The notes below the pieces were generated by a model. The model did no database searches. It saw only the letters and a program-made list of their open reading frames with translations, and was not told the origin of the DNA. A program made the translations under genes and the position numbers. Positions 1 to 11,927 of a stretch of DNA of 64,000 bases are shown here, piece by piece. Source of the DNA: Stictocephala bisonia (taxonomy: Eukaryota > Arthropoda > Insecta > Hemiptera > Membracidae). Location: positions 50,136 through 114,135 of the forward strand of contig JAQJVL010002210.1 in assembly GCA_035578905.1 (NCBI GenBank). The letters run 5' to 3'. Position 1 is the first letter of the stretch. Each line of letters starts with the position of its first letter.

Positions 1-785
1 GTGAAAAAGAATTTGATAGCTTGTGGTTTACAGCAATTATTTCTTAAGATATTGCAGAAAAACTAATAATTTTGCAGCAAATCACCTATAACAGCTTTAT
101 TATCATATGCACAATGATAATTAAAGGTATGACTAACAACAAAAAATATATATATATATATATTGATTTGCATGTATTCCTGCCAGGTTAGGTAAGTGGG
201 AAGGTTATTTTTGGACAGAAAAAATAATTAAAAATCTTAGTGGAATGTTTCATGCCTATTGTAATATTCATAAGTGTAACTTGTGACAAAAATAGTGGAA
301 TATATTTGTTCTTGTTGAGGACGCAAAAGTCTGTATATACTGTGTAATTATGTGTTTAAATGGAAGAAGTTTGTGGCATGAAAGGCTGTCCTGTGGTGTG
401 AGTTGTAACTCAAGTTACTGAAAAGCTAAGTATGATGTAAAAATGCATGAGCAATAACTTTGATTACCGCAATTTCAATGTAGTAGAAAATGGGATTAAT
501 TTTCATTAAAAGATGACCTATTTTAGTCTATTTGCAACAAATGGCAACTTATGGTGACTGAAAAGACAAAAAAGACACTATGGAGGGTACTCTAAGCATG
601 ATCTGTTAGTATTACTAATGTCGTTAACATTTGTTAAAGTTGCATACATGTAGGCTTACATTTTATGCAAACTTATGCAGGCCTAGTATTGCAAGAGTTA
701 AGTAAATTTGAGCTGTGTCAGACTGTCAAACAAATGGTGAGTATTATTATTGAAAACATCATAGTTCATATGATTTATTTTTCAG
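1..785. other. MED19 intron, 5' portion in window
   Basis: This AT-rich non-coding sequence precedes the first MED19 exon in the window. It holds a short (AT)n microsatellite at about 147-164. I see no gene or promoter. Confidence 0.6.
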
Positions 786-942
786 GGGAAAGTGAATTGA
801 CTGGGGCTGTAAATTTAATGGCATGTTATGGCCTCGAGCATACGTATAGTAAATTTAGTGGCAAAAAAGTAAAAGAACAGCTTTCATCTTTCCTTCCAAA
901 TCTCCCAGGGATCATTGACACTCCAGGTCATCAGGACAACAG
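786..942 (+). CDS. MED19: MED19 internal exon (Mediator subunit 19, partial)
   Basis: This exon encodes part of MED19, a nuclear subunit of the Mediator head module that links transcription factors to RNA polymerase II. The reading frame contains the conserved blocks SELTGAVNLMACYGLEH, YSKFSGKKVKEQLSSFLP and LPGIIDTPGHQDN, which match my knowledge of the family. An AG acceptor after a T-rich tract lies at 784-785 and a GT donor at 943-944. The exon enters with two bases completing a codon and leaves with AG, and the next exon at 26622 supplies T, giving an uninterrupted DNSSLRSV join. The N-terminal exon or exons must lie before base 1. An open frame runs upstream to 665, but it is intron read-through. 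No promoter is visible in the window. Confidence 0.9.
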
Positions 943-1436
943 GTATTGTGACTACTAATAGTTAGTCATTTATTCTAAAGTAGGCATCAAAATCATTGTT
1001 TTATATGTTAATGGACTATAAATTGGTAAGTCAATTTTTTCAATAGACTATTTTTATCTAACTATTTGTACTCAACAAACAGATACATCAGTGTGATTAT
1101 TAGGTCTCAACACAGAGGGTGATACTTCTACAAATGTAAGAAATGGCTTTATTTGTTGCAATTAAAGTTTATGACCACATCATACAAGCCTCAATATTTG
1201 GTAAATGTACTGGCTAGTAGTAATATTTCACCAGGTTACCGTAAGTAAACAATTAGTATTTTTGTTATTGTCGTCTTTTCTCATACTCAAGCCTAAATGC
1301 TGGGGACAGTGTTATCCACCATAACTGATTATTGCTGTTTTTTCAGTTTTAATTGAGTTGTATAGTAACCTTAAATTATTACTATGTATTATTTAACATA
1401 TTAAGTTATTGTTAAACAATACATATTAATAACACA

Positions 1437-2125
1437 TTAACCCTCCCAGCGTCCATTACTTCACCCTTTAATGTCGGCCCCTTTTTAGGTACTTCGCAGA
1501 GTTATACATAAAAATGTATAACATATACATAAACAATTGAAAATAGCAAGTGTTATGTATCAATGGAAACTAGAAGACCTAGGCAATCTTAGAAAAATAG
1601 TTTTGTTTACATACCTTGTATATTGTGTATGTTCTCCATGATTATATGCAGAAGTATCCAAAATTTGAAATTTTTTTCTATATTGACACCATGATGATGA
1701 GATCCAAAAATCAATTAAAAGAAAATCCAAGATATAGGTTTTGTTCAAAATGTTATACACAAAAAGAAAATATATACATTATATGGCTTATTGTTTACAA
1801 AAGAAAAATTACACTAAAAAAACTGAACTATATACAGGACTACGTCGCATTCACCAAAATACTGGTCGTCGACAACAACACTAGAGCTTAGTATAAATCA
1901 GCTGATTTTTTTCTCCTTGTACAGAACAGTAGAAAACCAAAGACAACGAAATAGAGTATGATCTCCTCTGTCGTTTGATATGTAATACAATGTTTTACTA
2001 TATAAAGTGACAAAATGAGATCGTATTTTCTAAACGCTTACATGCTGTCGAAAAATCGACAGGTATCACCAGCGGCGCCGCGATTGCTGGATCGATTTTT
2101 CGACAGGTGACGCTGGGAGTGTTAA
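1437..2125. mobile_element. piggyBac-like non-autonomous element (TTAA-flanked)
   Basis: TTAA occurs at 1437-1440 and again at 2122-2125. Immediately inside are inverted termini: CCCTCCCAGCGTC on the left, and CACTCCCAGCGTC as the reverse complement of the right end. A TTAA duplication with termini starting C-rich is the signature of piggyBac-like elements. The 681-bp interior holds no recognisable transposase. A strong hairpin lies just inside the right end (2048-2106): TGTCGAAAAATCGAC on one arm and a matching TCGATTTTTCGACAG on the other. It sits inside the large MED19 intron. Confidence 0.65.
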
Positions 2126-2264
2126 GAAAAATATTTGGGCCAATTTAAGAGGGAGGAGCTAACAGAGAACTAAGAGAACTTTATAAGAATCCAGATGTAG
2201 TCTAATTACAATAATGAAGTGTTGAACCATTATGAAGCACATAGATATAGGAAATATGCTGGTT

Positions 2265-2415
2265 TCAGTAAGGTTATGTTTTTTAGGATAGGGCTAGGTA
2301 CAGTATTGTTAGTTTACATTATGTTACTTTTGTTTCGGTTTGATTAGGTTATGTTAGTTGTTGTTAGATTATGCTAGGTTTGGTCAAGTAAAGTTAGGTT
2401 TTATAATGTTAGGTT
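2265..2415 (+). repeat. Degenerate TTAGGTTATG-type simple repeat
   Basis: The motif GTTAGGTTA/GTTATGTTAG recurs imperfectly across about 150 bp. Such motif-poor repeats are common in insect genomes and resemble the insect telomere unit TTAGG, but here they are interstitial and heavily diverged. Confidence 0.45.
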
Positions 2416-2424
2416 AGCAAAACA

Positions 2425-3885
2425 TTAGTTGAAGTGAATAAAAACGAGTAAAAGCTTTTACTTTCGGTGTGACAAGGAAATACTTGCGAGTATGTGAATA
2501 AAACTATTAAAAGCTAAATACTCGTAGTAATTACTAGTCAATAAAGTATTTGCTTAGAAATGAGGTGAATAAAAAAAGTAAATTCTCACAAAGAAAACTA
2601 TTTACTCGTGGATTTGCGAGCCTGCCCAGACCCATGCTAGCACCTTTTACTAAAATGTCAATGCAAATATTTTAATATATTTTTGTAAATTTTAATAGTC
2701 ATGCAAATTTACAGGTTCGTTTATTAATAAGTCTAGTAACACATAAGCCTTTTTGAGTTATTATCTGTAAAGTAAAATTAAAAATATTTACAAGAATAAG
2801 TAGTTTTTCTAGAGAAACGTTGGGAAGTATTTGCTGCACTGTTTACTTGAATTTTGTGTCATCGAGTCTGAGAGGGTGGCCTCCATGCACGATCCAGTTT
2901 GTTCAATAATGTTGATGTAAATGTACCTATAGTTATAAGTAAATAAAGAAATTTGAAAATTAATAAATATTAAAATAAAACATGAAAAATGATATGAATT
3001 GAACATGAAAATAAAGAAATGTAATATGTAATTTGAGAAAACTAGAAGAAAAAAACGAAAATCCCAAAAATATTAATAAAACATAAAGATTGAGGTTCAA
3101 GCTAATATGTTATACACATAACTATTAGCTATACATGTGCTAATAACTATAGTAATGTGCTATACACGTACGAACCTAGCGGTATTCTCAAACAGAGCTG
3201 CATATGCACAGTTTGCTTCAAACATGAGCATGTGCCAGCAGCATGCAAATACACATACATTCGGGCATGTGCCCACAACACATGCTTACATACTCACATG
3301 CACGTATGCAGTATTGTTAGCAATAGTATTAATTTTGTATTTATTTTTTCTATTTTTTAATTTTATTTTGTAAAGGATTGGGTTATAGAAAATGTATTTT
3401 TTACAAAAACGCTAGGGTTTTTATAGCAGCATCTTCTTCTAATGAACCATCTTTTACATGGTTGTCTTTAAGTTGCATCTTTTCTCGTTTGATTTTCAAA
3501 CGGGTCAGTTTGGTAACCTCTAGAACATCTACAGGTGAGTCGGCGCAAGATATCATCACTCAAATATAAACAGAACATGTGAACAGTGAACACGTGTGTG
3601 TTTGCTGGTCGGTAAGGCAACGAGTGTGTAAGTGATGGTAAGTGTCACACAAACGGATTCTAGACGAGCATGTTATGACCTGTAGTGTTTCAAAAGTAAT
3701 TACTTGGCTCCACGAAGTTGCAAGTATTTACTTGCAAGTATTTCGCTAGTAATTCCTCATCAACGTTAAGTAAAAGGTTTTAAGCTATTGACTGTTTTAT
3801 TCACTTGGTCGATACGCTTTTACTTTACTCGTGAGAAAATACTTCGAGCTTTTACTTGGCTTTTATTCACTTCACCCATTGTTTA
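2425..3885. mobile_element. Putative TIR DNA transposon, non-autonomous, with repeated subterminal motifs
   Basis: The left end reads GAAGTGAATAAAAACGAG and the right end, reverse-complemented, reads GAAGTGAATAAAAGCCAAG. Both are followed by AGTAAAAGCT. Further copies of GTGAATAAAA, AAATACTTGC and AGTAATTACT are scattered through the outer 200-250 bp of both ends, in opposite orientation on the two sides. This arrangement is typical of a DNA transposon with many subterminal transposase sites. The interior (about 2630-3640) shows only short meaningless frames. No target duplication could be fixed with confidence and the superfamily is unknown. Confidence 0.5.
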
Positions 3886-4129
3886 AACAATAAATCTTGT
3901 ATTTTGGTGAAAAGCAATAAAATGATGTGAATGAATTTAAACAAATTTAATAGTTACGTAATACTGCGTAAAACCCCCCACCCTCCCCCGTAATGGAGCA
4001 TAACGCTGCGGAAAAACCCCTCCCCCTTTCAGGCGTTACGTAATTTAGGGACGGCCTGCATTACGTAACGTACAACAATTGCAAAACACTTGCCATATTT
4101 GTAATTAGGACAACATTCCATCTCGCTCA

Positions 4130-4385
4130 ATTTAGAGTGTAAGACTCATTAACTCGCTGGTGTCAGCAAAATTGTCTTAATTTGAATATAAATAAATGTT
4201 GTGCTATGACTATTTGTAGAATACACAACTATTGTTATGTATTTGTGTAGACTATTCTCAGCCCCCACCCACAGGATCTGCCCAAGTTGGGGTTATAATT
4301 GTATTTATATTTTGTTTTCCCTTGTACTTTTGTACCATAAATTGTATACACATAAAGATAAATAAATAATGATTTGATTGAAAGA
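4130..4385 (+). mobile_element. LINE fragment: RT thumb scrap joined to 3' tail
   Basis: The + strand around 4160 translates to WCQQNCLNLNINKC and then AMTICR, matching the WC..N.L.LN..KC..M.F motif that follows the YADD box in Jockey-type reverse transcriptases. The coding sequence stops there and runs straight into a 3'-UTR-like stretch ending AATAAATAATGATTTGATTG, close to the ATTTG-repeat tail of the LINE at 55.26 kb. This is an internally deleted relic. Confidence 0.5.
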
Positions 4386-4599
4386 AAGATTCTATTCCAT
4401 TTCCATAGCATACTGAATAGAGTTTAGTTTAGTGACTTGGTGTTCTTATTTCAGGAGAATTTACTTTTTCTGGACACATTCTTAATATAAAAAAAAGGTT
4501 TATAATACACTGGGGTATATTTCAAGACTTGGAAAGCAATTTAGTAATATTGAAACATTAAAAACATTATTCATATCACTTGTACCCTCTCGTTTGTAA

Positions 4600-5040
4600 T
4601 TTGTAAGTGTTGTCTGGTTCCCTTCAACTAAAATTTATTCTGAAATGAGTGAATGAATTCAAAAGAAGCTTTTGGGATTATTGTATTATAGGTTATTTGG
4701 CCCTTTAAATCATCCAATTTGGTTTATTAGATTAAAAGAAATGTTGAATATTTTTGGTTTTGATCGACTTTCTAAAGGCGCAAAGTTTCTCATCTCTGTT
4801 TCTTACATGCTGTTGTTACGGGTGTAGTAGATGACTCTAAAACTCTTGAGTGTTGCAATTGGTACATTCCAGCGTACAGTGGCCAGGCAAGTAGACTGTT
4901 AATGTTTAATTCTATAGCTAATGATGTTGATGTGGCTATGAGACCAGCGGTTTTCAGAGAAGCATGCTTGTGTCTGATGGAATGAATGTGGTTAAGACTC
5001 CATTTAGTAAAAGATTTTTTCATCAGTGTGGATTTTTCTT
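4600..5040 (+). mobile_element. Degenerate LINE C-terminal fragment
   Basis: Broken + strand frames give pieces such as FGFDRLSK, CFLHAVVTGVVDDS and CCNWYIPAYSGQASRLLMFN. These fit the Jockey-type C-terminal pattern after the reverse transcriptase. Stops and frameshifts occur throughout, and the assignment rests on pattern only. Confidence 0.4.
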
Positions 5041-5428
5041 ATTTATGCGTATGATTTTTTTAATCATTATATTTCTTTGTTTACTATTGTATAATTTTAT
5101 TATTATAATTCATATGTATGCCTGACTGTTTGGTTGTTTATTGGTTTTATTAATGTTTACCTTTCAGTTATAAATTAAAGGGAAGCACATTTTACTATTT
5201 TTTTGTCCCAAAAATAATCTGTTATTTTTGTAAGTTCTGAGAAGCAGCACCTTTTAACAGTGCTTCTAGTGTACTTCCAACTTTTTACAGATTTCCAGAA
5301 GTATGAATTTGAATTAAATAGATCCAGTGGACAATCTTCTTGGATCCTCTTTTACATATTATATTAAGTACCCTTTTGTTTAGGAGAGTATTTTTTATCC
5401 ATTTCCAATGTAATGTAAATTTATTATT

Positions 5429-5720
5429 GCAAGCATGGTGACCCAGTGGCTAAGGCTCCGGACTGCAAAGTCCAGGAACCAAGGTTCAGATCCCTAACTG
5501 GTTGGTACTTCACTCGTTGAACAAAGTTCACACTTAGGCCTGTAGGCGTAGGGCTCATATGAACTGGCAAGTGAAGCTTACAATCTAAAAGTACAAACAA
5601 ATTAAGTACATTAAATAATTGTCAAAGACAATCATATAGAGTTATAGACAATCATATAGAGTTAAGCTTCACTTAACTCTAATGATAATGATTAACTCTA
5701 ATGACTCTAACACTTAAGTA
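5429..5720 (+). mobile_element. tRNA-derived SINE (tRNA-like head at 5429-5505)
   Basis: The head contains a good pol III A box (GGTGACCCAGTGGC) and a B box (GGTTCAGATCC) spaced as in a tRNA, with a possible anticodon stem GGACT/AGTCC. The acceptor ends do not pair well, so a functional tRNA is unlikely. A tRNA-unrelated body follows to about 5600, then short repeats of CAATCATATAGAGTTA and TAACTCTAATGA. I infer a SINE. A decayed single tRNA gene is the alternative. Confidence 0.5.
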
Positions 5721-5882
5721 ACCACGTATCCAGAGAAGGTTATGAGGTACAGTCATTGGCTTTTTTCATTATGTATCGTATTGTTTCCTTTTTAATAGGA
5801 CTAATAGGTCTGTTAGAAGCACATTGTAGGTTCTTAATGTTCTATATGACCGTCATATAGGTTTGTTGTAGTTTTCATTTTA

Positions 5883-8297
5883 CAGTAGACGCTCGCTAAT
5901 CCGGCACCTTCGGGACTTTTCCGGTGCCGGATTACTGAAAATGCCGGATTATCGAGTGCCGTCTTAAAATAGCCGAAAATCAGCATTTAGGCCATTATTA
6001 GCGCTATATGCACTTTTATATATTTCATTTGTCATATTACAGTAATACAGTAGGGGAAATAGGAAGAAAACAACATTTTACCAGATACAGTAACTTTATT
6101 ACTTACAGTACAATACATACAGGCTAAATACATATATAGAATTTACTGTACTGTACATATTTTACTTGAAAAAGGATCTAATGTCTCTCTGTTTTTTGGA
6201 ATCAGACTTTTTCTTGAAAAATTCATTTTGTATTAAACACAAGTTTAAAAGTTCTGCAGCGCTATAAGACTTGCTACACTCGGCAAATCTCACAAAAGTA
6301 TTAATAGCGGCAGCCGCTTCATTCCAGGTAGGCGGAGCTTCTGGATTTGATGGGTCAGTTCCTTCTTCTTCATCAGATTCAACATCTAATGGTTCATTCT
6401 CTTCATTATTTCCCAAGACACTTTGAATAATGAACTCGTCAGTTATCTCTTTGGTTGTAGGTTCATTTTCGTCGACAGTTATCCATTCACCAACCTCTTC
6501 TTCTGGCAAATCCTTGAGTTCATTCTGCGCATCGTTTAGCAATTCAATCACAACATTGTTTTCAGTCGGTGCATCAGCATTGTCATCTTCATTATATGCT
6601 AAAGGCCAAAGTTTCTTCCAAGACTTTTGTATGGTTGATTCCTTTACCTTATTCCATGCCAAAGCTGTTCCAAAAATAGCATCTTTAATGTAAATTTCTT
6701 TTGGAAATCTATAACCGAACAGTCAGATTGAAGGAGCCCTCGAATGAAAGATGCTCTGTAAAAGCATTTAAAATTCTGGATTACTCCCTGATCCATTGGC
6801 TGTATTAACGAGGTAACGTTTGCTGGTAGGTAAAGTGTAGATATATTTTTGGAAACTAACTCAGATGCTGCAGGATGGGCTGCACAGTTGTCTAGCAGCA
6901 ATATAACTTTGCTATCTTCAGGCAATTTAATTTTTTTCCAAATTATTTTTAACAGAAGGCACAAAGTGATAAAAAAACCAATCTTTGAATAATTCTTTAT
7001 TCATCCAAGCATTGGATTGAGCTGCATAAGTTACCGGGAGGTTTACAACCCCTTTGAAAGCTCTAGGCTTCTTATATTTGCCAATGACGTAAGGAGTTAG
7101 CATATGGTTGCCTGAAGCATTTGCACAAAACAACACCGTCAATCGATCTTTATTTTTCTTAAACCCTTTGGCAGTTTTTTCACTGCTACCAGCCAACGTG
7201 GAGTTAGGAAGACAGCGCCAAAGTAGCCCAGTTTCATCGGCATTATATATCTGGCTTGCAGATAACTCGTGTTTTGCAACGAATTCGTCAAAATATGTTT
7301 TATACTCTTCGGCAGCATTTGTATCTGCTGATCGTAGCTCTCCAGCTACATCTAGTTTCCGGATCCCATGGCGAGTTTTAAATCTATAGAGCCAACCATC
7401 AGAAAATACACACTCAGTTTCTGGTAAGTTTAACTCATCACGGAACTGTTTCCCCTTTTCCATAAGCATCGGACCAGTCACAGGTTTACCTTCCGACCTT
7501 TTAGCACAAAACCATTTGTATAAAATTTCGTCTAACTGGTCTAGTTTAGGCTTTTTCAAAGTTTTTCGAGACTCAATGTCTTTTATAGCATCAGTTTGAG
7601 AAGCAAATTTTTTAAATTCATCCTTATTTTTTTTAATGTCATAGATTGTTGAAGAACCAATGTTATATTCTTCCATAATTTTATTTCGATTCTCACCTTT
7701 CTCAATCCGCTTGATGATTTCAAGTTTTTGTTGAATTGTAAGAGTAACATGTTTACGTTTCACTGTTCCACTGGTAGAAGGTTTCGAAAACATGACAACG
7801 GTCAAAACACACACCTAACAATAAACCCCACAATACCTAAAATACATAAACAAGGGATACCAATGAGACCATTAATACTGTAAATTACAAAAACTCACTA
7901 TAGATTATAATTTAACAAAAATAATAACACAAAACACGCACAACAGAAGTGTAGAGTACAGTAGCACACTTGCACAGCAGTGACAGTGACAGACAACAGG
8001 ACGTGAGTGTCTTGTCACGTAGGCCACGCCCGAACCCGGCCGAGCCAGGCCGACTGATTCCGAACGTTAACGAGTACTGTACATACGTACAGTGCTCACG
8101 AACCTTACCGAGAGGACCCGAAGGCAACCGGATAATACCAAGCGGACCTGAAGCGTTCATATCCAATATCCACAATAGTAAACAGTGGAAAACTACACCG
8201 CAAAACCACTCTAAAATTAAGTATTTTTTACTTTTGGCTGATGCCGGATTATTGAAAGTGCCGAACCATCGGATGCCGGATTAGCGGGCGTTTACTG
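5883..8297 (-). mobile_element. Tigger/pogo-like DNA transposon, full length
   Basis: This 2415-bp element is bounded by TA at 5881-5882 and 8298-8299. The left end begins CAGTAGACGCTCGCTAATCC and the right end, reverse-complemented, CAGTAAACGCCCGCTAATCC. The motif GCCGGATTA recurs inside both ends, as expected for this group. A transposase gene on the minus strand fills the middle. TA duplication, CAGTA ends and a CENP-B-like transposase together place it in the pogo/Tigger branch of Tc1/mariner. Confidence 0.9.
6162..7774 (-). pseudogene. Tigger/jerky-type transposase (CENP-B HTH + DDE), frameshifted
   Basis: The protein is read in three consecutive minus-strand frames: about 7774-6927, 6964-6644 and 6662-6162. 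Order: an N-terminal CENP-B-type helix-turn-helix (LTIQQKLEIIKRIEKGEN), the second DNA-binding half (CVFSDGWLYRFKTRHGI), then the catalytic core. All three catalytic acidic sites are visible: [18 protein letters not shown] and [12 protein letters not shown], so the core is DDD. The C-terminus is acidic and ends KKQRDIRSFFK, the usual Tigger tail. Two single-base frameshifts, near 6945 and 6655, break it. I prefer the internal Met beginning MFSKPSTSGTVKRKH (about 7790) as the start. It could be active if the frameshifts are sequence errors. Confidence 0.85.
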
Positions 8298-8299
8298 TA

Positions 8300-9455
8300 G
8301 TTATGTTTATATGTCATTTTGAGTTCATTACTTATTATATTTAGTAAGCATTTGCTTACTACACTGTACTTTATGAGAATGTTATTATTTACTTTAGTAT
8401 TTTGTGGTTTTGTTTTCTTATTGGAACACATATATGTTTTCAATTTATTTGTTGAACACATATTGTGTGGAGGCGAGTAGATCAGCATATGAGATTTTGT
8501 ACTATGTTATGTATAATAGATCCTGCAATAAACATTATTATTAATAGGTATTTCCTGTATTCTGAGGTTTACACAAGTTGTGAAAGTCCTTTTTGAGTCA
8601 ATAATGCACAAAGACCCCTAATGACCTGGTCAGAAAAACATGTCCATACCAACGTAATACTCTATGGGACAAAGTAGAGTCCTATAGAGTATTATTTGTT
8701 ATTACTCTAACAACAATATTAGGACAATTGCTTGTCCAGGGTGAAGTGCTTGTCCTTTCTTCATTTAGGGTGTGTTCAAACCTGTACTGTTTTGTTGGAC
8801 ATAGTTGGTATACCTCATAGTTTGAAAGTTGATAGTGAAAACTTAAAGCCGTATTAAAACCCTCTGAAACAAAGGGGATTTATTAATAATTTCTTGGAAA
8901 GATATACAGTTTTGATTATTTAAGGCAATGGGAGCAATTGTGATACAATCTGAGTAGCCAAATAATTACCCAACCCCTAAATCAAATTATAGTAATCAAC
9001 TATTTAAAAAAAATGGATGGTGTTAATTAAAGTGTCCACTACATCGCTTGATATCAGTTGATGTGGCATATTAAGAAGTGGTAAAACAAGGATTTTTTTT
9101 TTGGCTCTTAGAGGTGGCCCTTGGAACGTTTACTCACTTCACAAAAAATGTTTAGGAGAAAGCTTGAGATAACCATGAGGATTCTGGAAGAGTTCAGTTA
9201 ACAATCTTATGGTGGAGTAACAATGGACATAAAAGAAAAACGAAGAAGACCTACCCTAAACGTTTATCAAAAAAGAACTAGCAACACTAATAGCAAAAGA
9301 ACTCAAGGATCCAGTTGATATGTTGTTATACAAGAAATGGAGTATGGAAGGAGACCTGTACTTCTGAGAGACATGTCCAAAACAACATGACTTCATCCCA
9401 ACTAGAAAAGTGTATTCATAATCTGTTCAATTCATTCGTTATCAAGATGGTGATC
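8300..9455. other. Non-coding, no recognised feature
   Basis: AT-rich intronic sequence with only short frames. The one notable detail is a local inverted repeat built on ACTCTAT/ATAGAGT at about 8661-8695. I see no gene. Confidence 0.5.
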
Positions 9456-9560
9456 ATCAAAATATAAGTGAATGAATATGATAATGGTGTATAGTCATGT
9501 CAACTAACTGAAGCTGACTGTTCCTTAGAAAGAGCAATTTATTAAGTAGAATTAGTGGCT
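9455..9560 (+). repeat. Dispersed repeat shared with 44510-44600
   Basis: The stretch ending CTGTTCCTTAGAAAGAGCAA reappears at 44511-44600 as CTGTTCCTAAGAAAGGGCAA, preceded in both places by GAATATGA and followed by TTTATTAA. The shared block is about 80-90 bp with small indels, so it is a low-copy interspersed repeat of unknown class. Confidence 0.5.
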
Positions 9561-9787
9561 ATTAGTGGAATGTAAACTGAGTTATTATATGTATATGAGG
9601 GTGTAGTTCTTTGCCACTAGTTCTACTCATAACAGATAGTGCTCTAGTTCTATATCTGATATAGTTTCAGATTCAGATTCTTTATTGTACATGTTCTTAG
9701 AGAAGAGAACAAAGGTCAAGAAGAAGTGTTAATGTTATAAAAAAGTGTAATAGTCAGTGTTTGTAAATCCTTCATATTATGTAGTCT

Positions 9788-11895
9788 TCATTTAGTCAAG
9801 GGCTCCAGGAATTCTTTCACTGAGTAGAAGGGTCTTTCTTCCAGCCACGCTGTTAGTTGTCTACTCAGTCGTTGTCCAGATACTTTCTTGAGATGTCCAG
9901 GCATGTTGTTGTAGAACAAAGCTCCTCTGTAGCTAGGCTTCTTTTCATAAAGGCTCAAATGGTGAGTTGGGAGTGAGAAATCTATTGCGTTTCTGGTGTT
10001 ATGTTGATGTAGGTCTCTGTGTCTGTCTTGGTTGGTTCTTACTGCATACAATATGATTTCTCTTATGTACAGTGCCATTTTTAGTTCTTTGAAAGATTCT
10101 CGACAGCTATATTGGTAGTTTAACCCTGCAAGGCTCCTAATCGCTTGTTTCTGCTGTATAAGCACTCTTTCCAAATTTGAGCTTGTTGTTCCACCCCATA
10201 TTGCCAGGCCATATCTTAGATGGGATTCAAAAAGAACAAAATATGCAATTTTGGATGTTTTGATCCCACTTGTTTGTTTGGTCCATCTGATTACATATGT
10301 TCCTGAGGTGAGTTTTTTACAAAGTTGGTCAATATGAGTTCGCCAGGTCAGGTTCTCATCTATCACTATTTGGAGATACTTTGTGATTTCTTCTTTCTTC
10401 AGTTCAGGTAGTCCAGCCTCGATTTCCTTTTTCCGAATGTTATAGATCATCTGCAGAGTCTTTTTCTCGTTCAAAACAAGTCCATTTGAGTAGCAGTATT
10501 GTTTCGTCATATTAAAGGCTATGTAGGCGTTGATGTCAAGTTGTTTATTTGATTTTTCTGCTACTGTAATGACGGTGTCATCTGCAAACAACAGTCTGGC
10601 AAACATCTTTAAGTCGGTCTGGTTGGTCATTTCTTAGCAGCAGGAATAGGACCGGGCCCAACACTGATCCTTGAGGCACACCTCTCTGCATTGTGGTTAG
10701 AGTTTATTGAGCTTTCTTCAGAGTATTATTAGAAACTTCCACCATTTGTTGTCTGTTCCTTAAATAGTTGTCAAACCAAGCTAGTGTTGTTCCTGTGACT
10801 CCAAGAGCATTTAACTTACCAAGTAAGCAGTCATGATTTAGGCAGTCAAAAGCCTTGCTGAAATCTAAGTATAGACTAGTCACCATATAGCCCTCTTCCA
10901 GTTTGTCAATTATATTTTCAATCAGCTGTATTAGTGCTGTAGTAGTTGATCTGCCTTTCAAATAGTCATGTTGGTAATTAGTTAGTAGATTGTTTGTTGC
11001 AGGTGTAGTAGTAATCTGGTTAAGGCGATTTTTTTCAATAATTTTTGAGAACGTGGGTAGTAGAGAAATGGGGTGGTAGCTGCTCGTCTCTGTGGTTGGC
11101 CCATTTTTGAATTTTGGGTAGACTTTTGCAGTTTTTAATTTTGATGGAAATATACCTTGTTGAAATGATTTGTTTATTATGGTTGTCAATGGAATGGCTA
11201 GCTCTTCTTTACAGCTCTTGGCCAGTTTGGCTGAAATTTCATCGATTCCAGCTGATGTTTTTGGTTTGAGGGAATCTATAGTTTTCTTGACTTCTTCAGG
11301 CGTAGCAGGATGCAAGGAGAATGTTTCTAGGATGTTTGGTTGTAAGATGCAGAAATTTGAGGCAGAGTTGTTTTGTTCGTTATTTTCATTCAATGTTCTT
11401 TCTGCTGTATTTGCAAAAAACTTATTGAAGTTATTTGCAATATCTTTTGGTTCTCTCACATCTTTACCATTTACCTGAAGTACCATTTCGATTAGTTTTT
11501 ATTTTTCCCTTTCTTTCTTGGTTTATGACCTGCCATAATGCTGTTGATTTGTTGTCAGCCTGGTCAATGAAAACTGCATTTTGGTCTTTACGACGTTTTT
11601 TGAGCTTTAAGTCATAGTCCTTTTTCCTTCTTGCTACTTCTGCTTTATTTTGTTGCAGCCCAGAGCGCAGGTACTGCTCATTTGATTCTATATATATTTT
11701 CCTTAACAGCTTGCTTTCCTCATCCCAGTCGTACTTTGTTGGTTTACGTTTTTTATTTGAAGTGGCATATGGACAGGCAATATCTAGAGAATGTTGAAGT
11801 ATATTGCAGAAAGAGTCATATGCTGTGTCAACATTATGTATTGTTTGAATTTCTGTCCAGTCTTCATTGCTTGAGTTGGTGTATGGATTGTTCAT
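9788..11895 (-). pseudogene. LINE reverse transcriptase, frame-broken
   Basis: Three minus-strand frames in series cover the linker (11895-11464), RT fingers and palm (11486-10704), and YADD-equivalent through C-terminus (10630-9788). Visible RT blocks are KPKTSAGIDEISAKLAK (RT1), SSYHPISLLPTFSKIIEK (RT2, with R to H), LYLDFSKAFDCLNH (RT3), and FADDTVITVAEKS (RT5, catalytic DD kept). LQIVIDENLTWRTHIDQL follows in the thumb. The sequence between the frames (10690-10640) carries QGSVLGPVL in another frame, so the break there is a simple shift. It is derived from an autonomous non-LTR element and is no longer open. Confidence 0.85.
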
Positions 11896-11927
11896 TAAAA
11901 ACTCTTCTTTTTTCTTTGGGTGTTGGA

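Noticed and set aside
665..785. N-terminal extension of MED19 in the same open frame
   Set aside because: An AG acceptor at 784-785 and the family's sequence show that upstream residues are intron read-through.
5429..5505. Functional tRNA gene
   Set aside because: A and B boxes are good but the acceptor ends do not pair and the body continues into SINE-like sequence.
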